Source: Pseudo-nitzschia pungens (lineage: Eukaryota; Bacillariophyta; Bacillariophyceae; Bacillariales; Bacillariaceae). Taken from it: a stretch of 64,000 bases of DNA. A model generated the notes under the pieces. That model was given only the letters and a program-made list of their open reading frames with translations. It ran no database searches and was not told the DNA's origin. The translations under genes were made by a program, and so were the position numbers. The stretch spans positions 5,696,501-5,760,500 of the forward strand of contig CM074760.1 in the NCBI GenBank assembly GCA_037355855.1. The letters are read 5' to 3'. Positions 28,431 to 38,853 of the stretch are shown here, piece after piece. The number at the start of each line of letters is the position of its first letter. The first letter of the stretch is position 1.

Positions 28431-30515
28431 AGTATGTGCTGCTTTGGGTTACTGTATACATCTTGATGAAGTATTTTGTTTACCCTGTTGTGATGCACCT
28501 CGCAGAACATTTGGTTCAAATGTGTCCTACCTGTATTGCATGCAAAATTCACAGTTGATCTCTAAATGCTGGTCTACCACAGCAAAGTATCGGTTAGTCA
28601 GAAAATGGAGTATGTTCACAGTAACGTGCACCTTGCATGATCTTTCACATATCATCAAATAAATACTATTGCATGTGACATTGGTGCTGTTCACTTGTAG
28701 ATTGACTCCATTCACAAACTAACACCCATGACTACATGCTTAACCATATTTCTCTACTCTTTATTGGCATCACACATTCTGGTATTGTTTCTGATCATAA
28801 TAATTGAGGTGGTTCTCCCCTATCTTTTGCCTACTAGTATTCCTCAGAAAATAGGACTCTGAACTTGTTGAAACAAAATGTTGGTTGAACCAAGGTATTT
28901 CACAGGCTGAATACCCAAATGTCAAACTCTACTCTCTATGGTCTTATTTGGTTTTCAAAAATTCAAGGTTTGTACTATATGTTGAACCACACAAATAAGC
29001 CAGAGCATTGCAAGCCATTCCTTCTTCTGATTATGTTGGTTTTCTTGGACCAGATTCCCTGACACCACAACTATGTTCTGAACTCAAAATTGAAACACTT
29101 TTTTTGTGTGAAAGATATTGTTTTGTCAGCGTGAAGAAATGACTAAGTTCAGAGCTCTGCTTTTTGCTTTGAGATTTGGCTAGAAGTGCCTACTAGTACT
29201 GTGAGTTGACTTTTGGATCCTTGGAAAGAGAACAAAAAATTACAATCTTTCACCAACAACACTACACTCCCCTAGTCCAGAATCCATGTTGCTCTCATAG
29301 CTAGTAAGTTCTGACCTCAAGAAACCTTCCAGCCATAAAGGCACTTAGGAGAACAATGCATTAATTAAGTTACCTGCGGAAGAAATACAGAAATGTGGTA
29401 CAGAATTCCTCCTTAAATGTGCACAATTTTCCTTAAAATATCAAATTCACAACGTCTTGATAGAAGTCATGCAATTTCCCTAACAGCAGCTTTGTTTCCA
29501 AATCTATGCAGCAGATAGCAATGAACGCAGTCACCCTAGGGGATTGTAGCAAAGCTTTTGTCACGAGTCAAGCAGCTACCGTAGTGCTTCCTTTGCTCCT
29601 TTCAGCTCATGAAGTTTCAGATCATTATTAAAATATTATTGCTGAATAATCATACCGAAAGTAGTGAGTCCGTAGGTCTTCTCGGGACCGGTACATACGA
29701 GTAATTACCGTAACCTTACTGTACGTACCGTAAGATTACTGCTTTCTGCACTTCGACCCGGAATCAATCAATCTGTTTTGGACGAAGATTTTGTTGATGT
29801 GCTAAAAAAGAATAAGAATAATAATGCCAGTGCGAAGGAATAGTAAAACTAAAGGAATAGTATCGTTGCATAAGTGACAGACCAAACGCTAACCTTATGT
29901 AGAATGTTCGGCTATGCAACGGAAGAATTTTAACTGTAGAAAGCTGTTTTAAACTATATTGCGCGCCAAGTTGCTTGAGAAAAGAAATAATCTACCGTAC
30001 GATACACAGCTACATACTGGTGCCTAATGGTACAATCCGAAGTACGAACCTGTACGCAAACGTACATTATGAACTTCGAGTGTGACCGGGAAACGGCATG
30101 CCAACTCGGTCAATCACAATGGTGCGACAAATTTTTGCCGTTCAAATCTTCTATCACACGGAATTATCACGGTACTTAGAGCTCAAACATGCATTCATCG
30201 GCTTAGGAATAGAGGTGCAACTATGCATCCTCGCACGTTTAAGAATACTAGAACTCCGTCGGACACATCTGGAACGCACAACATTCCTATCTGTTTCTCA
30301 TCTTCCGTACCGGTACTGGTGCCGCTCTCGTCTAGTTGTCCGATGTTGAACAACCAAAGTCGAGAATAGAATGTTCCGGAACGGTTCTCGTTCGATGGAG
30401 TAACTTACTTGTCTATCTGAAATACGAAGTACTTCGTATCTGGTAGAAAGGCGACAAATCTTTCGGGACATTCATCATCAGCTAGCTTGGCGCCAAATCT
30501 CCGTTCGAGGACGTG
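28431..30515. other. 2.1-kb intergenic region
   Basis: AT-rich sequence without a supported gene. It carries a GTAAGGTTAC-type cluster near 29690-29745 (exact inverse copy 29710-29719) and an 18-bp perfect palindrome ATACGAAGTACTTCGTAT at 30422-30439 just ahead of the next gene. Short open frames at about 30082-30369 are not convincing. Confidence 0.45.
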
Positions 30516-31706
30516 ATGAAACTTTTCAAGTCCTCTCGAAAAGCCGAAAAAGACGAACCCGTCCGAGCCATCATTGGCGACTTCGACGAAGAGTCGAATT
30601 ATCCCTATGAAGATGAAGCGAAAACGGCAGCCGAGATGGAAAGCATCCTAGGAAATGCTCTATCCATGACGGAACGCGATAATGGCAGCATTATCGGTCT
30701 CCAACGATCCAACACCTTCGAAATGGGACGCCGGATTGCCAGCATGGGTTCGCAAGAAGAGTTTGCGGCATCGGGCTCACAACTGGACCTCAGCGATGGC
30801 TACAGTTACGTTTCGAGGGCATCCTCACTCCAAAGTGCGGCGTCCGTGCCTACATTTCTCAGCGTAGACGCCAAGGACTCGGGAATCTTGACCCAGAAAA
30901 CATGGGACGGAATCACCGGTGGCGAGACACAAAGTCACACGGTGCCCGCGGGCCGTGAGTTCGAGAATCCTGCCAACGCGACCACTCCCGGAACAACCTT
31001 CGACAGGATTGGACTCGCGAGAGGGCGTTCGTGGAGCAAATTGCGCCGAGAAATCGACCTCGAAAAGCACCCTCCGGAGTCCGTAGGTAGTGTTGAAAAC
31101 GATTCTGCCGCTCTTCCACGCTCTATGTCTACAGGCAGAAAAACGTTTAAGTTTAGGAAGAAAACCCCTAGAACCCGCCCAAGCAGCAACAACAAAACCG
31201 AGAAAGAATCAGCGAAGAATCTGCTGTCGAAAATACAAAAATATCGCAGTGAAGGAAAAAATCCGTTTGCTTGTTTTGGTACCGGTGGCAATTCCGAAAA
31301 GTCTAATAGCATGCACAGAAGTTATGCCAAGGACTACGATGTAGAAGTATCCTTAGAGGAGAAAAAAAGTCTTTGGAAGCAGTTATCGAAGAGAGGAGAG
31401 GAAACCCAGCATGGCGCCTGGATACGGAAATCCAGAAGGCGACCGGAGAATAGGTTAGATTCGAACGATCGATCCGACGCGTTCGGCAACAACTCTTTCG
31501 ACACACCCACAACTACGAACACAAACGAAGATATCTTTGCCAGTCCTAACGACACGAAAGGAGCAATGAATCAACAATCCTCGAATGTGGTCGTACTACC
31601 AACTTCCGATGTCTTGTTTGAATCCTTGGAGGTCGTATGTTGCCATTTTGGGGACAAGGACAAAACTCTTGACAGAATTGCCGATGCGATACCTCCTCAA
31701 CTCTAA
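30516..31706 (+). CDS. Unrecognised Ser-rich, charged protein
   Basis: 396 residues from ATG 30516 (a GTG precedes it directly). I do not recognise a domain. It begins MKLFKSSRKAEKDEP, then contains an acidic stretch, several RS/SR and RSMS/RSNT sites typical of phosphorylated disordered proteins, a basic segment TGRKTFKFRKKTPRTRP near residue 210, and a small ordered-looking part YAKDYDVEVSLEEKKSLWKQ near 272-291. The last 40 residues (VLFESLEVVCCHFGDKDKTLDRIADAIP) look folded. No signal peptide or membrane span. The long uninterrupted frame and biased composition support a real gene; function unknown. Confidence 0.6.
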   Translation: MKLFKSSRKAEKDEPVRAIIGDFDEESNYPYEDEAKTAAEMESILGNALSMTERDNGSIIGLQRSNTFEMGRRIASMGSQEEFAASGSQLDLSDGYSYVSRASSLQSAASVPTFLSVDAKDSGILTQKTWDGITGGETQSHTVPAGREFENPANATTPGTTFDRIGLARGRSWSKLRREIDLEKHPPESVGSVENDSAALPRSMSTGRKTFKFRKKTPRTRPSSNNKTEKESAKNLLSKIQKYRSEGKNPFACFGTGGNSEKSNSMHRSYAKDYDVEVSLEEKKSLWKQLSKRGEETQHGAWIRKSRRRPENRLDSNDRSDAFGNNSFDTPTTTNTNEDIFASPNDTKGAMNQQSSNVVVLPTSDVLFESLEVVCCHFGDKDKTLDRIADAIPPQL

Positions 31707-34013
31707 ATAGATACGTTTATATCTGGAAAGAGGGGGACGGTTTGAACGATCTCAAAAAATAGATGCGTTCTCAACCCAGACGAATTTGTGCTATGTAATC
31801 AAGATTGGAATGGAGTTTTGAGTTTGTTGCACACAAGGATGCTTGCTATCGTGCTTCGACGCGATCGAAAAAATAATGGGAGTGGGACGGGCTACACTTA
31901 TACACCAAGAACTTACTGGAACGGAGGGCCACGGACGATTTCTTTGAAATGGTCTGTAAGGCGATCACGTATTGGTATGATATTGATCACTTTGAGCATG
32001 AAAATCGATGGTTTCATGTTGATGCGATAAAAAATTACTGCACGAATCATCAATGAAATAATAATGATAGTAGCGCTCCCGGCGTATTCAATTTGAAGTT
32101 GGTTGTTTCATGACTGTATTGTAAATTTCCAGCTTCGAAGTTCAACCGGATTTACTAAATCTGCCTGTTACTAGTATTGAGTTTGACCCGCTTAATAGCT
32201 TGTGCGTCGTCACGCAAACAGCTGTTTCCGGGGGTAGATATTCATAGATGATGGCCTTAGATAGCAATGAAAACTCAAGGTGTTGTGATCTCTGTTTTTT
32301 TTCTGAATGCTGTGATGACTGGACTTCCTAGGTAACGAGGAGGAAGTAAAGTTCTGGTCATTCCTTCCACTTTTGAAAGTCCTACTTCATAACCAATTCA
32401 ACGCATGACTGGTTTCGCTGCTGCATCGAATTAATTGTAATCATCTATTGAGATGCCAGCACTTATACGCCGATGAAGTTGAGATTGTCGAACTTGAAGT
32501 TTTGAGAAGATACAATGCCAACTTCGCCAACCGAGTTGTCCATACCAGTGTACTCGTATCATGCACTTTCATATATGGGGAATTTCAAGAACGAATCTTC
32601 ATTAGTTTAGTATACCGTACAAGTATGTAAGGTATCATGGACAACAACAACAACCGAGTTGTTCATATCAGGTAACTTACCGGTACTGGTACTTGTACTG
32701 TAATAGTAGTATTATAAAATATATTGCAATATATATGACTTCGAAGTAATATCAATGACCCGGTTCTTGGATATTGACCGACCACGTGCGAAATAATTGG
32801 TGTGATTCCATATTTTTATCAACAAACAGATGGTGATTACTTTGCCAAATACACAGAAGGTTATGGCGACATCAATACTGTCAAGAACAAGAGAACCCCG
32901 GAAAACAAATAAGACAACTAATTGTATTTCATACTACGAGTAATTTACCAATATCCTATTACTAATAAAAATAATAATGATATTGTAGGACAAGTAGTAG
33001 TATTATTTCCACTCCTCGTCGGGAAAAATCTACGTAGTGATTTTGAATTTGGCTGTCTTTTCTCTCTTGGACTTTCGGAACATCTTACGATTTGGACTAA
33101 AAGTATGTGCAAGTAACATCGGCAGCTAATGACACCGACAATCTTCTCCAAGATGACACCATTACTCTCAAGCATTGCAAAGTCATTGACACCACAGCTC
33201 ACGTTACTGAACTTGGAAACTCCTGTCTGTATTTTCAATAATATGTCATCATACGGTAACCTATGTTTTGATACCTCGCTCTTCAATCGAACACAAACTA
33301 CAAGCATTCTTGGCAGGGGGGCATTTCCACCGGTTCTTCGAAATAGAGGGGAAGATGCTTGACACAGAGATGATGACTCACTGAATCAATCCTTCGTTTA
33401 GGCACCTTATATGGTATACAAGTACACATACACTTATTATTACAGTACGAGAATACTGTAATATATAATACTTTCTCGGATTCTGAAGTACAAGTACTTC
33501 GCAATAATAAGAATTAGAACTCGTTCGATCAGAGAACCATAATTTTCTGTTAAATGCTAGACCTTGCCTCCTCCGAAAATTCAACGTAGATAGCCCACCA
33601 GTAGAGGTTCGTTCTTTCTTCAACCCACGTTTGATTGCCCCATTTTTCTGGTTCCGTCGTTCCGAAGGACTTTTTTGATTGGCGTAGACAGCTGCCAGCT
33701 CCCTAAAAATCTCTTCATCGATTCCGGCAGCATCTTTCGTCGGAGTTGCGCCATTTTGGATTGAGCACCACATTCATAATTATTTTACATACCGTTTTCG
33801 CATCATCATCTGAAGGAAAAGAGAAACCCGACTGAGGTTTGCTACAAGTACGGTACAAATAAGGTTCTCGTATGTCGTTTCAAAAATTATTATTGAAACC
33901 AACCAACCGTTAGAAGCTACTTGTGAAGAACCTCGAACAAGGACTCTCCTTTTCTCACTCTGTCAACAAAGACAAACCAAAACCACCTTACCATCCGAAT
34001 ATTAAAGTCGTCG
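31707..34013. other. 2.3-kb intergenic region
   Basis: Mostly AT-rich. One minus-strand frame (33773-33378) has some protein-like character and is listed separately. Elsewhere TACGGTAC/GTACAAGTA words and homopolymers only; nothing else supportable. Confidence 0.4.
33378..33773 (-). CDS. Doubtful small protein or 3' exon
   Basis: 131 codons. The first ~75 residues (e.g. PTKDAAGIDEEIFRELAAVY) look like real helical protein, the remainder does not. A strong acceptor-like CTCTTTTCCTTCAG lies just upstream on the same strand (near 33815), so this could be the end of a spliced gene, but I could not join a first exon in frame. No family recognised. Confidence 0.22.
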   Translation of the reverse strand: MWCSIQNGATPTKDAAGIDEEIFRELAAVYANQKSPSERRNQKNGAIKRGLKKERTSTGGLSTLNFRRRQGLAFNRKLWFSDRTSSNSYYCEVLVLQNPRKYYILQYSRTVIISVCVLVYHIRCLNEGLIQ

Positions 34014-36170
34014 ATGAGTGCGATAGGTTTGCACACCGCTGAAAGTACTGCTTGCATGAAAATTACCACGACGACGACGTTGGTGGGTACTGGTAATAGG
34101 ACAAGAACGACAGTGTTGACGACAATAAAGAATAAATCAAGAATAACTCTTTTCTTGATGTTGACCTTCTCTTCATGTTTATTCAGAGAGAGCAAAATCC
34201 TCGTCTCTGGATGGGCAACCACTTCCGGGAATGGGGCATCCAGACAGTTTCATTCTCGTAAATCATCCGGAGATCGACTTCGACTCTTTGCATCAACCTT
34301 TCAGAAAGATCCAACTGGCCGTGGCGCAAGGGATTCCAGATCACATCGAACTGGGACCGGCTCTCAAATTAGGGCACGGGGAATCATTTACCATCGAAAT
34401 CACAACGCTAGGATTTTCTCAACATCTGTCAAGGCTGCCAAAGAACTAGATGAATCATACGATATCGAAAGTGACAGCAACAGAGTAAACGGTAATGGCA
34501 CATTGTCGTCCTCGTTGTCGTCTTTCCCTGACCGCGAGAATAATGCTGCGAATCAGAACACCAAACATAAGCGTGAACCGCCCATTCTGAATGTACTGAG
34601 TATCGATCCCAACGTTGTCGACATATTCGAACGGAGCAACGACGACGACTTCAGCAACTCAGCGGAAAACGAAAATGATCAAAAACCGTTGGACGCAAGT
34701 ATCTTTGGCAATCGAAACTTCATCGAAATGTTTCGGGGTTCGGCGAATTATATTGCCACCCATCGCAACGCCCTGGCAGTCTTTCACATCCCTGGAGACT
34801 TGATGGAGTTGAACCCTACTGGCTTTCGAGATCTGATGGACGACATCTCGTTGACGTGGTTGTTGGGAATGAAAATTGTTATTGTTGCTGGTTGTCGGTA
34901 TCAGATTGACAAACGACTTAAGGAACAACATGGTGAGGGTTACCGTCACGAGCATATGGGCATGGTTGTGACGGATGACGAGTCCTTGAGAATCGTCAAG
35001 GAGGAAGCGGGATACGTTCGCTTCGAGGTGGAGCGCCAACTTGCACGCGCTCTCAAGAGCGGTCAGGGCCATAGGAGTGGCAATGGCAATGGAAATGGGA
35101 ATGGAAACGGAGTTCACGTCGGTGAGGGAAACGTTGTTTCCGGTAATTTTTATTCTGCTCAACCCTTTGGAGTATTGGACGGAGTGGACTACAAGTTTAG
35201 CGGCTTTGTTCGTCGCTTGGAAACGAACAAAATTCAACAGGTTCTCAATAATAGGGATATTGTTCTTCTAACAACTCTGGGATTCAGTCCGACTGGAGAA
35301 GTCTTCAACGTCAACTCCGAATACCTTGCAGCGCACGCGGCAGGGGCACTCGGAGCCAGTAAAGTGATTTACTTCCTGGAAAAGAATGCTGCCCTTCGCC
35401 ACAAGGTTCACGGAAGTACCATTCCGCATCTCCGGGTCAACGATGGCCGAAATCTTTTGGATATGAATGGCATCCGAACGGAAACGAAAGGATTTGTCTA
35501 TTTGGATAATTGTCCCTATGACTACGGCGCCGAGCAACTTTTCTTGATCAAGATGGGGTGGGGTATGAAAGCATTGAAGGCTGGCGTCAAACGTGTTCAC
35601 TTGATATCGCCTTACAATGGAGGGCTCCTACAAGAACTTTATACCCGAGATGGTGCGGGAACAATGATTTCTGGGGATTTGTATGATGGAATTCAGCCTG
35701 CCACGGTGAATGATGTCAATTCTATTTTTGAAGTCATCACTCCACTAGTGAACAAAGGAACACTAGTAGAGCGGACGAAGGCAGCGCTGGAGAGAGACAT
35801 TGACCAGTATCATGTTTATACTCGCGACGGGTTGCTCATTGCCTGTGGTCAACTGAAAATGTTTGAAGATGGTTATGCCGAATTCGGGTGTCTTGTTGTG
35901 AACCCTCTCTATCGATCCAAAGGAAGAGGTGATGCTATGTTAGGTTATTTAGAGCGTTTGTGTGTGCAAAATGGAGCCAGAAAAATGTTTGTATTAAGCA
36001 CACAAACTATGGAGTGGTTCGTAGAGCGAGGGTTTGATGAGGTTGGGGTAGAATGCCTACCTCCAAGTCGGCAAGCAACGTACAACCACGATAGGGCGAG
36101 CAAGATCTACATGAAAAAAATAACTAGTATTCGCGACTTGGACGCTAGTGAACTTTTTTGGGATCGGTGA
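34014..36170 (+). CDS. NAGS: N-acetylglutamate synthase (amino-acid kinase domain plus GNAT domain)
   Basis: 718 residues, one exon. Residues ~45-60 (ITLFLMLTFSSCLF) form a hydrophobic segment behind a Thr/Arg-rich lead, suggesting organelle targeting. The amino-acid-kinase domain (~235-575) has FRGSANYIATHRNALAVFHI, KIVIVAGCRYQID, RDIVLLTTLGFSPTGEVFNV and KAGVKRVHLISPYNGGLL; the GNAT acetyltransferase domain (~600-718) has ACGQLKMFEDGYAEFGCLVV, the acetyl-CoA loop YRSKGRGDAML and WFVERGFDEVG. This is the classic NAGS (ArgA) layout, making N-acetylglutamate from glutamate and acetyl-CoA for arginine/ornithine synthesis. A (Gly-Asn)n tract, SGNGNGNGNGNG near residues 352-363, is inserted in the kinase domain. 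Its kinase domain is probably regulatory, as in relatives. Confidence 0.9.
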   Translation: MSAIGLHTAESTACMKITTTTTLVGTGNRTRTTVLTTIKNKSRITLFLMLTFSSCLFRESKILVSGWATTSGNGASRQFHSRKSSGDRLRLFASTFQKDPTGRGARDSRSHRTGTGSQIRARGIIYHRNHNARIFSTSVKAAKELDESYDIESDSNRVNGNGTLSSSLSSFPDRENNAANQNTKHKREPPILNVLSIDPNVVDIFERSNDDDFSNSAENENDQKPLDASIFGNRNFIEMFRGSANYIATHRNALAVFHIPGDLMELNPTGFRDLMDDISLTWLLGMKIVIVAGCRYQIDKRLKEQHGEGYRHEHMGMVVTDDESLRIVKEEAGYVRFEVERQLARALKSGQGHRSGNGNGNGNGNGVHVGEGNVVSGNFYSAQPFGVLDGVDYKFSGFVRRLETNKIQQVLNNRDIVLLTTLGFSPTGEVFNVNSEYLAAHAAGALGASKVIYFLEKNAALRHKVHGSTIPHLRVNDGRNLLDMNGIRTETKGFVYLDNCPYDYGAEQLFLIKMGWGMKALKAGVKRVHLISPYNGGLLQELYTRDGAGTMISGDLYDGIQPATVNDVNSIFEVITPLVNKGTLVERTKAALERDIDQYHVYTRDGLLIACGQLKMFEDGYAEFGCLVVNPLYRSKGRGDAMLGYLERLCVQNGARKMFVLSTQTMEWFVERGFDEVGVECLPPSRQATYNHDRASKIYMKKITSIRDLDASELFWDR

Positions 36171-36669
36171 AATAAGCCAGAGCCAAGATTGACAATTCCA
36201 AAAACTAACTTTGAAACAGCTAGCAACAAGTGTAACGTCCATATCAGTATTATTTGAGAAGCAAAATAATTCTCTGTCACTTCCGAGTTTCTTTTGCCTA
36301 TTCAATATGCATCAAATTCATTCGAGGTACGGCATCTTAAGCAATGAGCGGCTTTCATTATTGTAAATAATAATAATTTTAGTCTATGGTTACAACATCG
36401 AAACACACCTCTACATTTCAACACCATAGATTGAACTGATCTTTCCTGCGCTAATCTATATCACTCTTTGTTCATTTCATAGTTCCATCCAAAATAGCCC
36501 ATTATTGTAATTGCTCGTAGCCTAATTGGTGAAAGCACCCCATGAATGACACAAGTTTCCATGTTTTACTATTTAAATTGCTCAACTTGTAACAATATAT
36601 TTCCACTATTATGTTCGGGCTGAGTTATGTATTGCTCAGAGAAGTCGTGTTGACAGAGAAAGTCGATTA
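36171..36669. other. Intergenic between convergent genes
   Basis: 500 bp of AT-rich 3' flank shared by two convergent genes. No gene seen. The stretch TAGCCTAATTGG near 36519 resembles a tRNA A box but lacks a B box and cloverleaf. Confidence 0.4.
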
Positions 36670-37614
36670 CTAATCCGAATCGCTGTCCGGATCAGAGACC
36701 TCAACACTACTATCATCACTATCGTCTTTCTTTGATGCCATTTGCTTTGGCTTGACAGCTTCATCCGCACAGCCGGTGTCGCCCTCCTCGAATCCTGGGA
36801 ACTTGATTCCAGTGGGGTAGTCGGCTGAGAAGGTGATTGTGCCTTCGGGACTTCCGAAGGCAAACTCAAGCATAGGCTCACCTTCTTCGACTTCAATTCC
36901 TTTAACAGATTTCAACAGATCGTGCACCTTGTGACCCGCGGGCGCTCGGACGATCAAGGACTTGAGAGAGCCAACTTCGGGGATGGATGCGGAGGGGTGG
37001 TCACATTGTCCCCAGTCGATGTAGAAAGGAACACAACCTCCAATTCTGTGTCCGTAAAGGTATAACATTTCCCACTTCTTTGGCAAACCATCGGGCGAGG
37101 CACCAAACATAGAAATGTGATCAGGTTGCCAGCCAAGCTCGTTAGGAACGTAGTCATCCTTCATATCCTCGACCTCGCTGGAGCGAATGGCGTAGTGGTA
37201 GGGTATTAAGGTACCCTCTTCAAGATCTTTAGCCAGTGCGGCTCCGATGGGCCCAGAATTCTTTGGATCAGGCGCGATGATCTCAATATACGCGTTTTTG
37301 TCCAAACCAACACGGGCACTCTTGGTTCCTAGACCTCGAAGCGAGCCGACAACGGATGGCTTGATTCCGGTCATGTTCTCGAATTCCTTCAAAGCTTCAT
37401 TGAAGTCAGGAGCAGCAATCACAATGTGATCCAAGACATTATCTTGAAGATTCAAATCGTGCTTCGTGGCACCAGCTGGAGCTTCTTCCTGTTCCTCTTC
37501 GTCGTCGTCGTCATCATCGGAACTATCATCCGAGTCGTCGTCGCTATCGTCCCACTGGGCCAAAAGGTCTTTCATTCGGGCGTCTTCTTCATTGTCGGAA
37601 TCGGAGTCACTCAT
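36670..37614 (-). CDS. Glyoxalase-like (VOC superfamily) domain protein with acidic tails
   Basis: 314 residues. After an N-terminal Asp/Glu/Ser-rich tail (residues 1-50) comes VLDHIVIAAPDFNEALKEFE, the first beta-alpha unit of a VOC fold, then GLGTKSARVGLDKNAYIEII, HYAIRSSEVEDM, CVPFYIDWGQCDHPSA and GTITFSADYPTGIKFP. This matches the glyoxalase-like domain with the PFYIDW-x-x-x-x-HPS motif found in bacteria and algae; activity is not established for most members. His in LDHI and in DHPS and Glu in YIEI are the likely metal ligands. The C-terminal tail is again acidic (SDDSSVEVSDPDSDSD). The acidic tails suggest a cytosolic or nuclear protein; no targeting signal. Confidence 0.75.
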   Translation of the reverse strand: MSDSDSDNEEDARMKDLLAQWDDSDDDSDDSSDDDDDDEEEQEEAPAGATKHDLNLQDNVLDHIVIAAPDFNEALKEFENMTGIKPSVVGSLRGLGTKSARVGLDKNAYIEIIAPDPKNSGPIGAALAKDLEEGTLIPYHYAIRSSEVEDMKDDYVPNELGWQPDHISMFGASPDGLPKKWEMLYLYGHRIGGCVPFYIDWGQCDHPSASIPEVGSLKSLIVRAPAGHKVHDLLKSVKGIEVEEGEPMLEFAFGSPEGTITFSADYPTGIKFPGFEEGDTGCADEAVKPKQMASKKDDSDDSSVEVSDPDSDSD

Positions 37615-38639
37615 GGTGATGAAGTCTTTGGTTACAAGCTGTTGTGTAAAATGACCGAGAGAATAGGAGACTGTGAGAAATCAACGGTTGAACAATAAGT
37701 TCCCTTCGTTGATCAAGTTTGCTCTAAAAATTATGACACCTGATGGAGCAATCGCTATTTTGTTTGCGGCTTCGTATATCTTAGTCAAAACTCAACGTTC
37801 AGAACCACCGGAAAAATTATGGGATGTTCGGCTACTGACATATGACTGTCAGGCATAGTCACAACGGAGAAGGTCATCTACGATGAGAATCTTCTTTAAA
37901 CTATTTTCTTCTTTTTTTTTCGAACAAAAATTGTGCAGTATCTTTTCACAACAATACTTATGGTACCAGTACATGCAAAAATTGCCAGTGGGAATATACT
38001 TCTTTTCAACCTCCCTGTACGTTCTATCTCTTGGTAAAAAATCCACTAGAAGAAGCATTAAGGTTATGTGGTACTAAGTTCGAACATCATGGGATCAAAA
38101 TTCAACAAGAACAAAAATAATTATTGTTGTCTCAATCAACAAGACATCGATCGCAACATTTGAATCTCTCCAGTGTTTGAGCCGGACATTCCAACTACGG
38201 TATTGTAGTAACCTTACGGTAAAGGTACGACCTACGCGGTCTTGCTGAGCAGCTTCAGAGAGAAAGAAGCAGGTCTTGAAAAATAATACGTGTATGTGCT
38301 GGTACAAGCGTCAATCTCTACGCTCTGCATGCGGTACGGTGAGAATATAGGTTACCGTAAGGTTACGGTAAGTTAGGTAAAGAGATGATTATCTTCCACT
38401 GTCGAGTGTACGGTAAATCTTACCAGTGAGAAGATTAGGTGGGCGTTCGCAGTCAAGGGTCATAATTATTTATTCAGAACTTTATAATTGAATCTATTGG
38501 TCCGTGTCACTACGTACCGGTGCTTACCTTGCCGTGGATACATACCAGTACACATGAACTTCATCAAAGACTTGCACCATTTCCTATTCTCTCAAACCGT
38601 ACCAGTAACCTTACCGGTACCGGTACGGTACGGTAAGGT
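37615..38639. other. Intergenic, dense GTAAGGTTAC repeats next to retrotransposon 2
   Basis: Exact copies of the 10-mer (either orientation) at 38208-38217, 38357-38366, 38605-38614 and 38633-38642; the last one is cut by the retrotransposon insertion. The block 38605-38640 is an almost pure string of GGTAC/CGGTAC words. No gene seen. Confidence 0.6.
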
Positions 38640-38644
38640 TACCC
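38640..38644. repeat. Target-site duplication TACCC, retrotransposon 2 (left)
   Basis: TACCC precedes the left LTR and recurs at 44501-44505 after the right LTR. Confidence 0.95.
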
Positions 38645-38835
38645 TGCCATACCCCGGGTCTACTAGTAGTGTTTACGATAGTAGTGATATGCAAATTGTG
38701 AGCCCTATTGGTTAGTCTATTTGCTACAGTTCTAAGAGCCCTCCGAATCAGCGATTCTGTCGGCTCGCTGATTCTTTTATCCTTATCCTTAATCCAGTCC
38801 CGAGTGGACTCGTGACTGTATTTTGGTGCACGGCA
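38645..38835 (-). repeat. 3' LTR of retrotransposon 2
   Basis: 191 bp, TGCC...GGCA ends, no mismatch to 44310-44500 seen. Confidence 0.95.
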
Positions 38836-38853
38836 TACTCCTCCATGGTACTG

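Noticed and set aside
32240..32330. Possible C/D-box snoRNA (GATGATGG and CTGA-like words)
   Set aside because: C box does not match RUGAUGA and no terminal stem is visible.
36505..36600. tRNA-like A box (TAGCCTAATTGG) with D-arm-like sequence
   Set aside because: No B box (GGTTCRANNCC) at proper distance and no anticodon or acceptor stem can be paired.
36670..37614. Asp/Glu runs in the VOC protein as signs of a histone chaperone
   Set aside because: The folded part is clearly VOC-like; acidic tails alone do not support that role.
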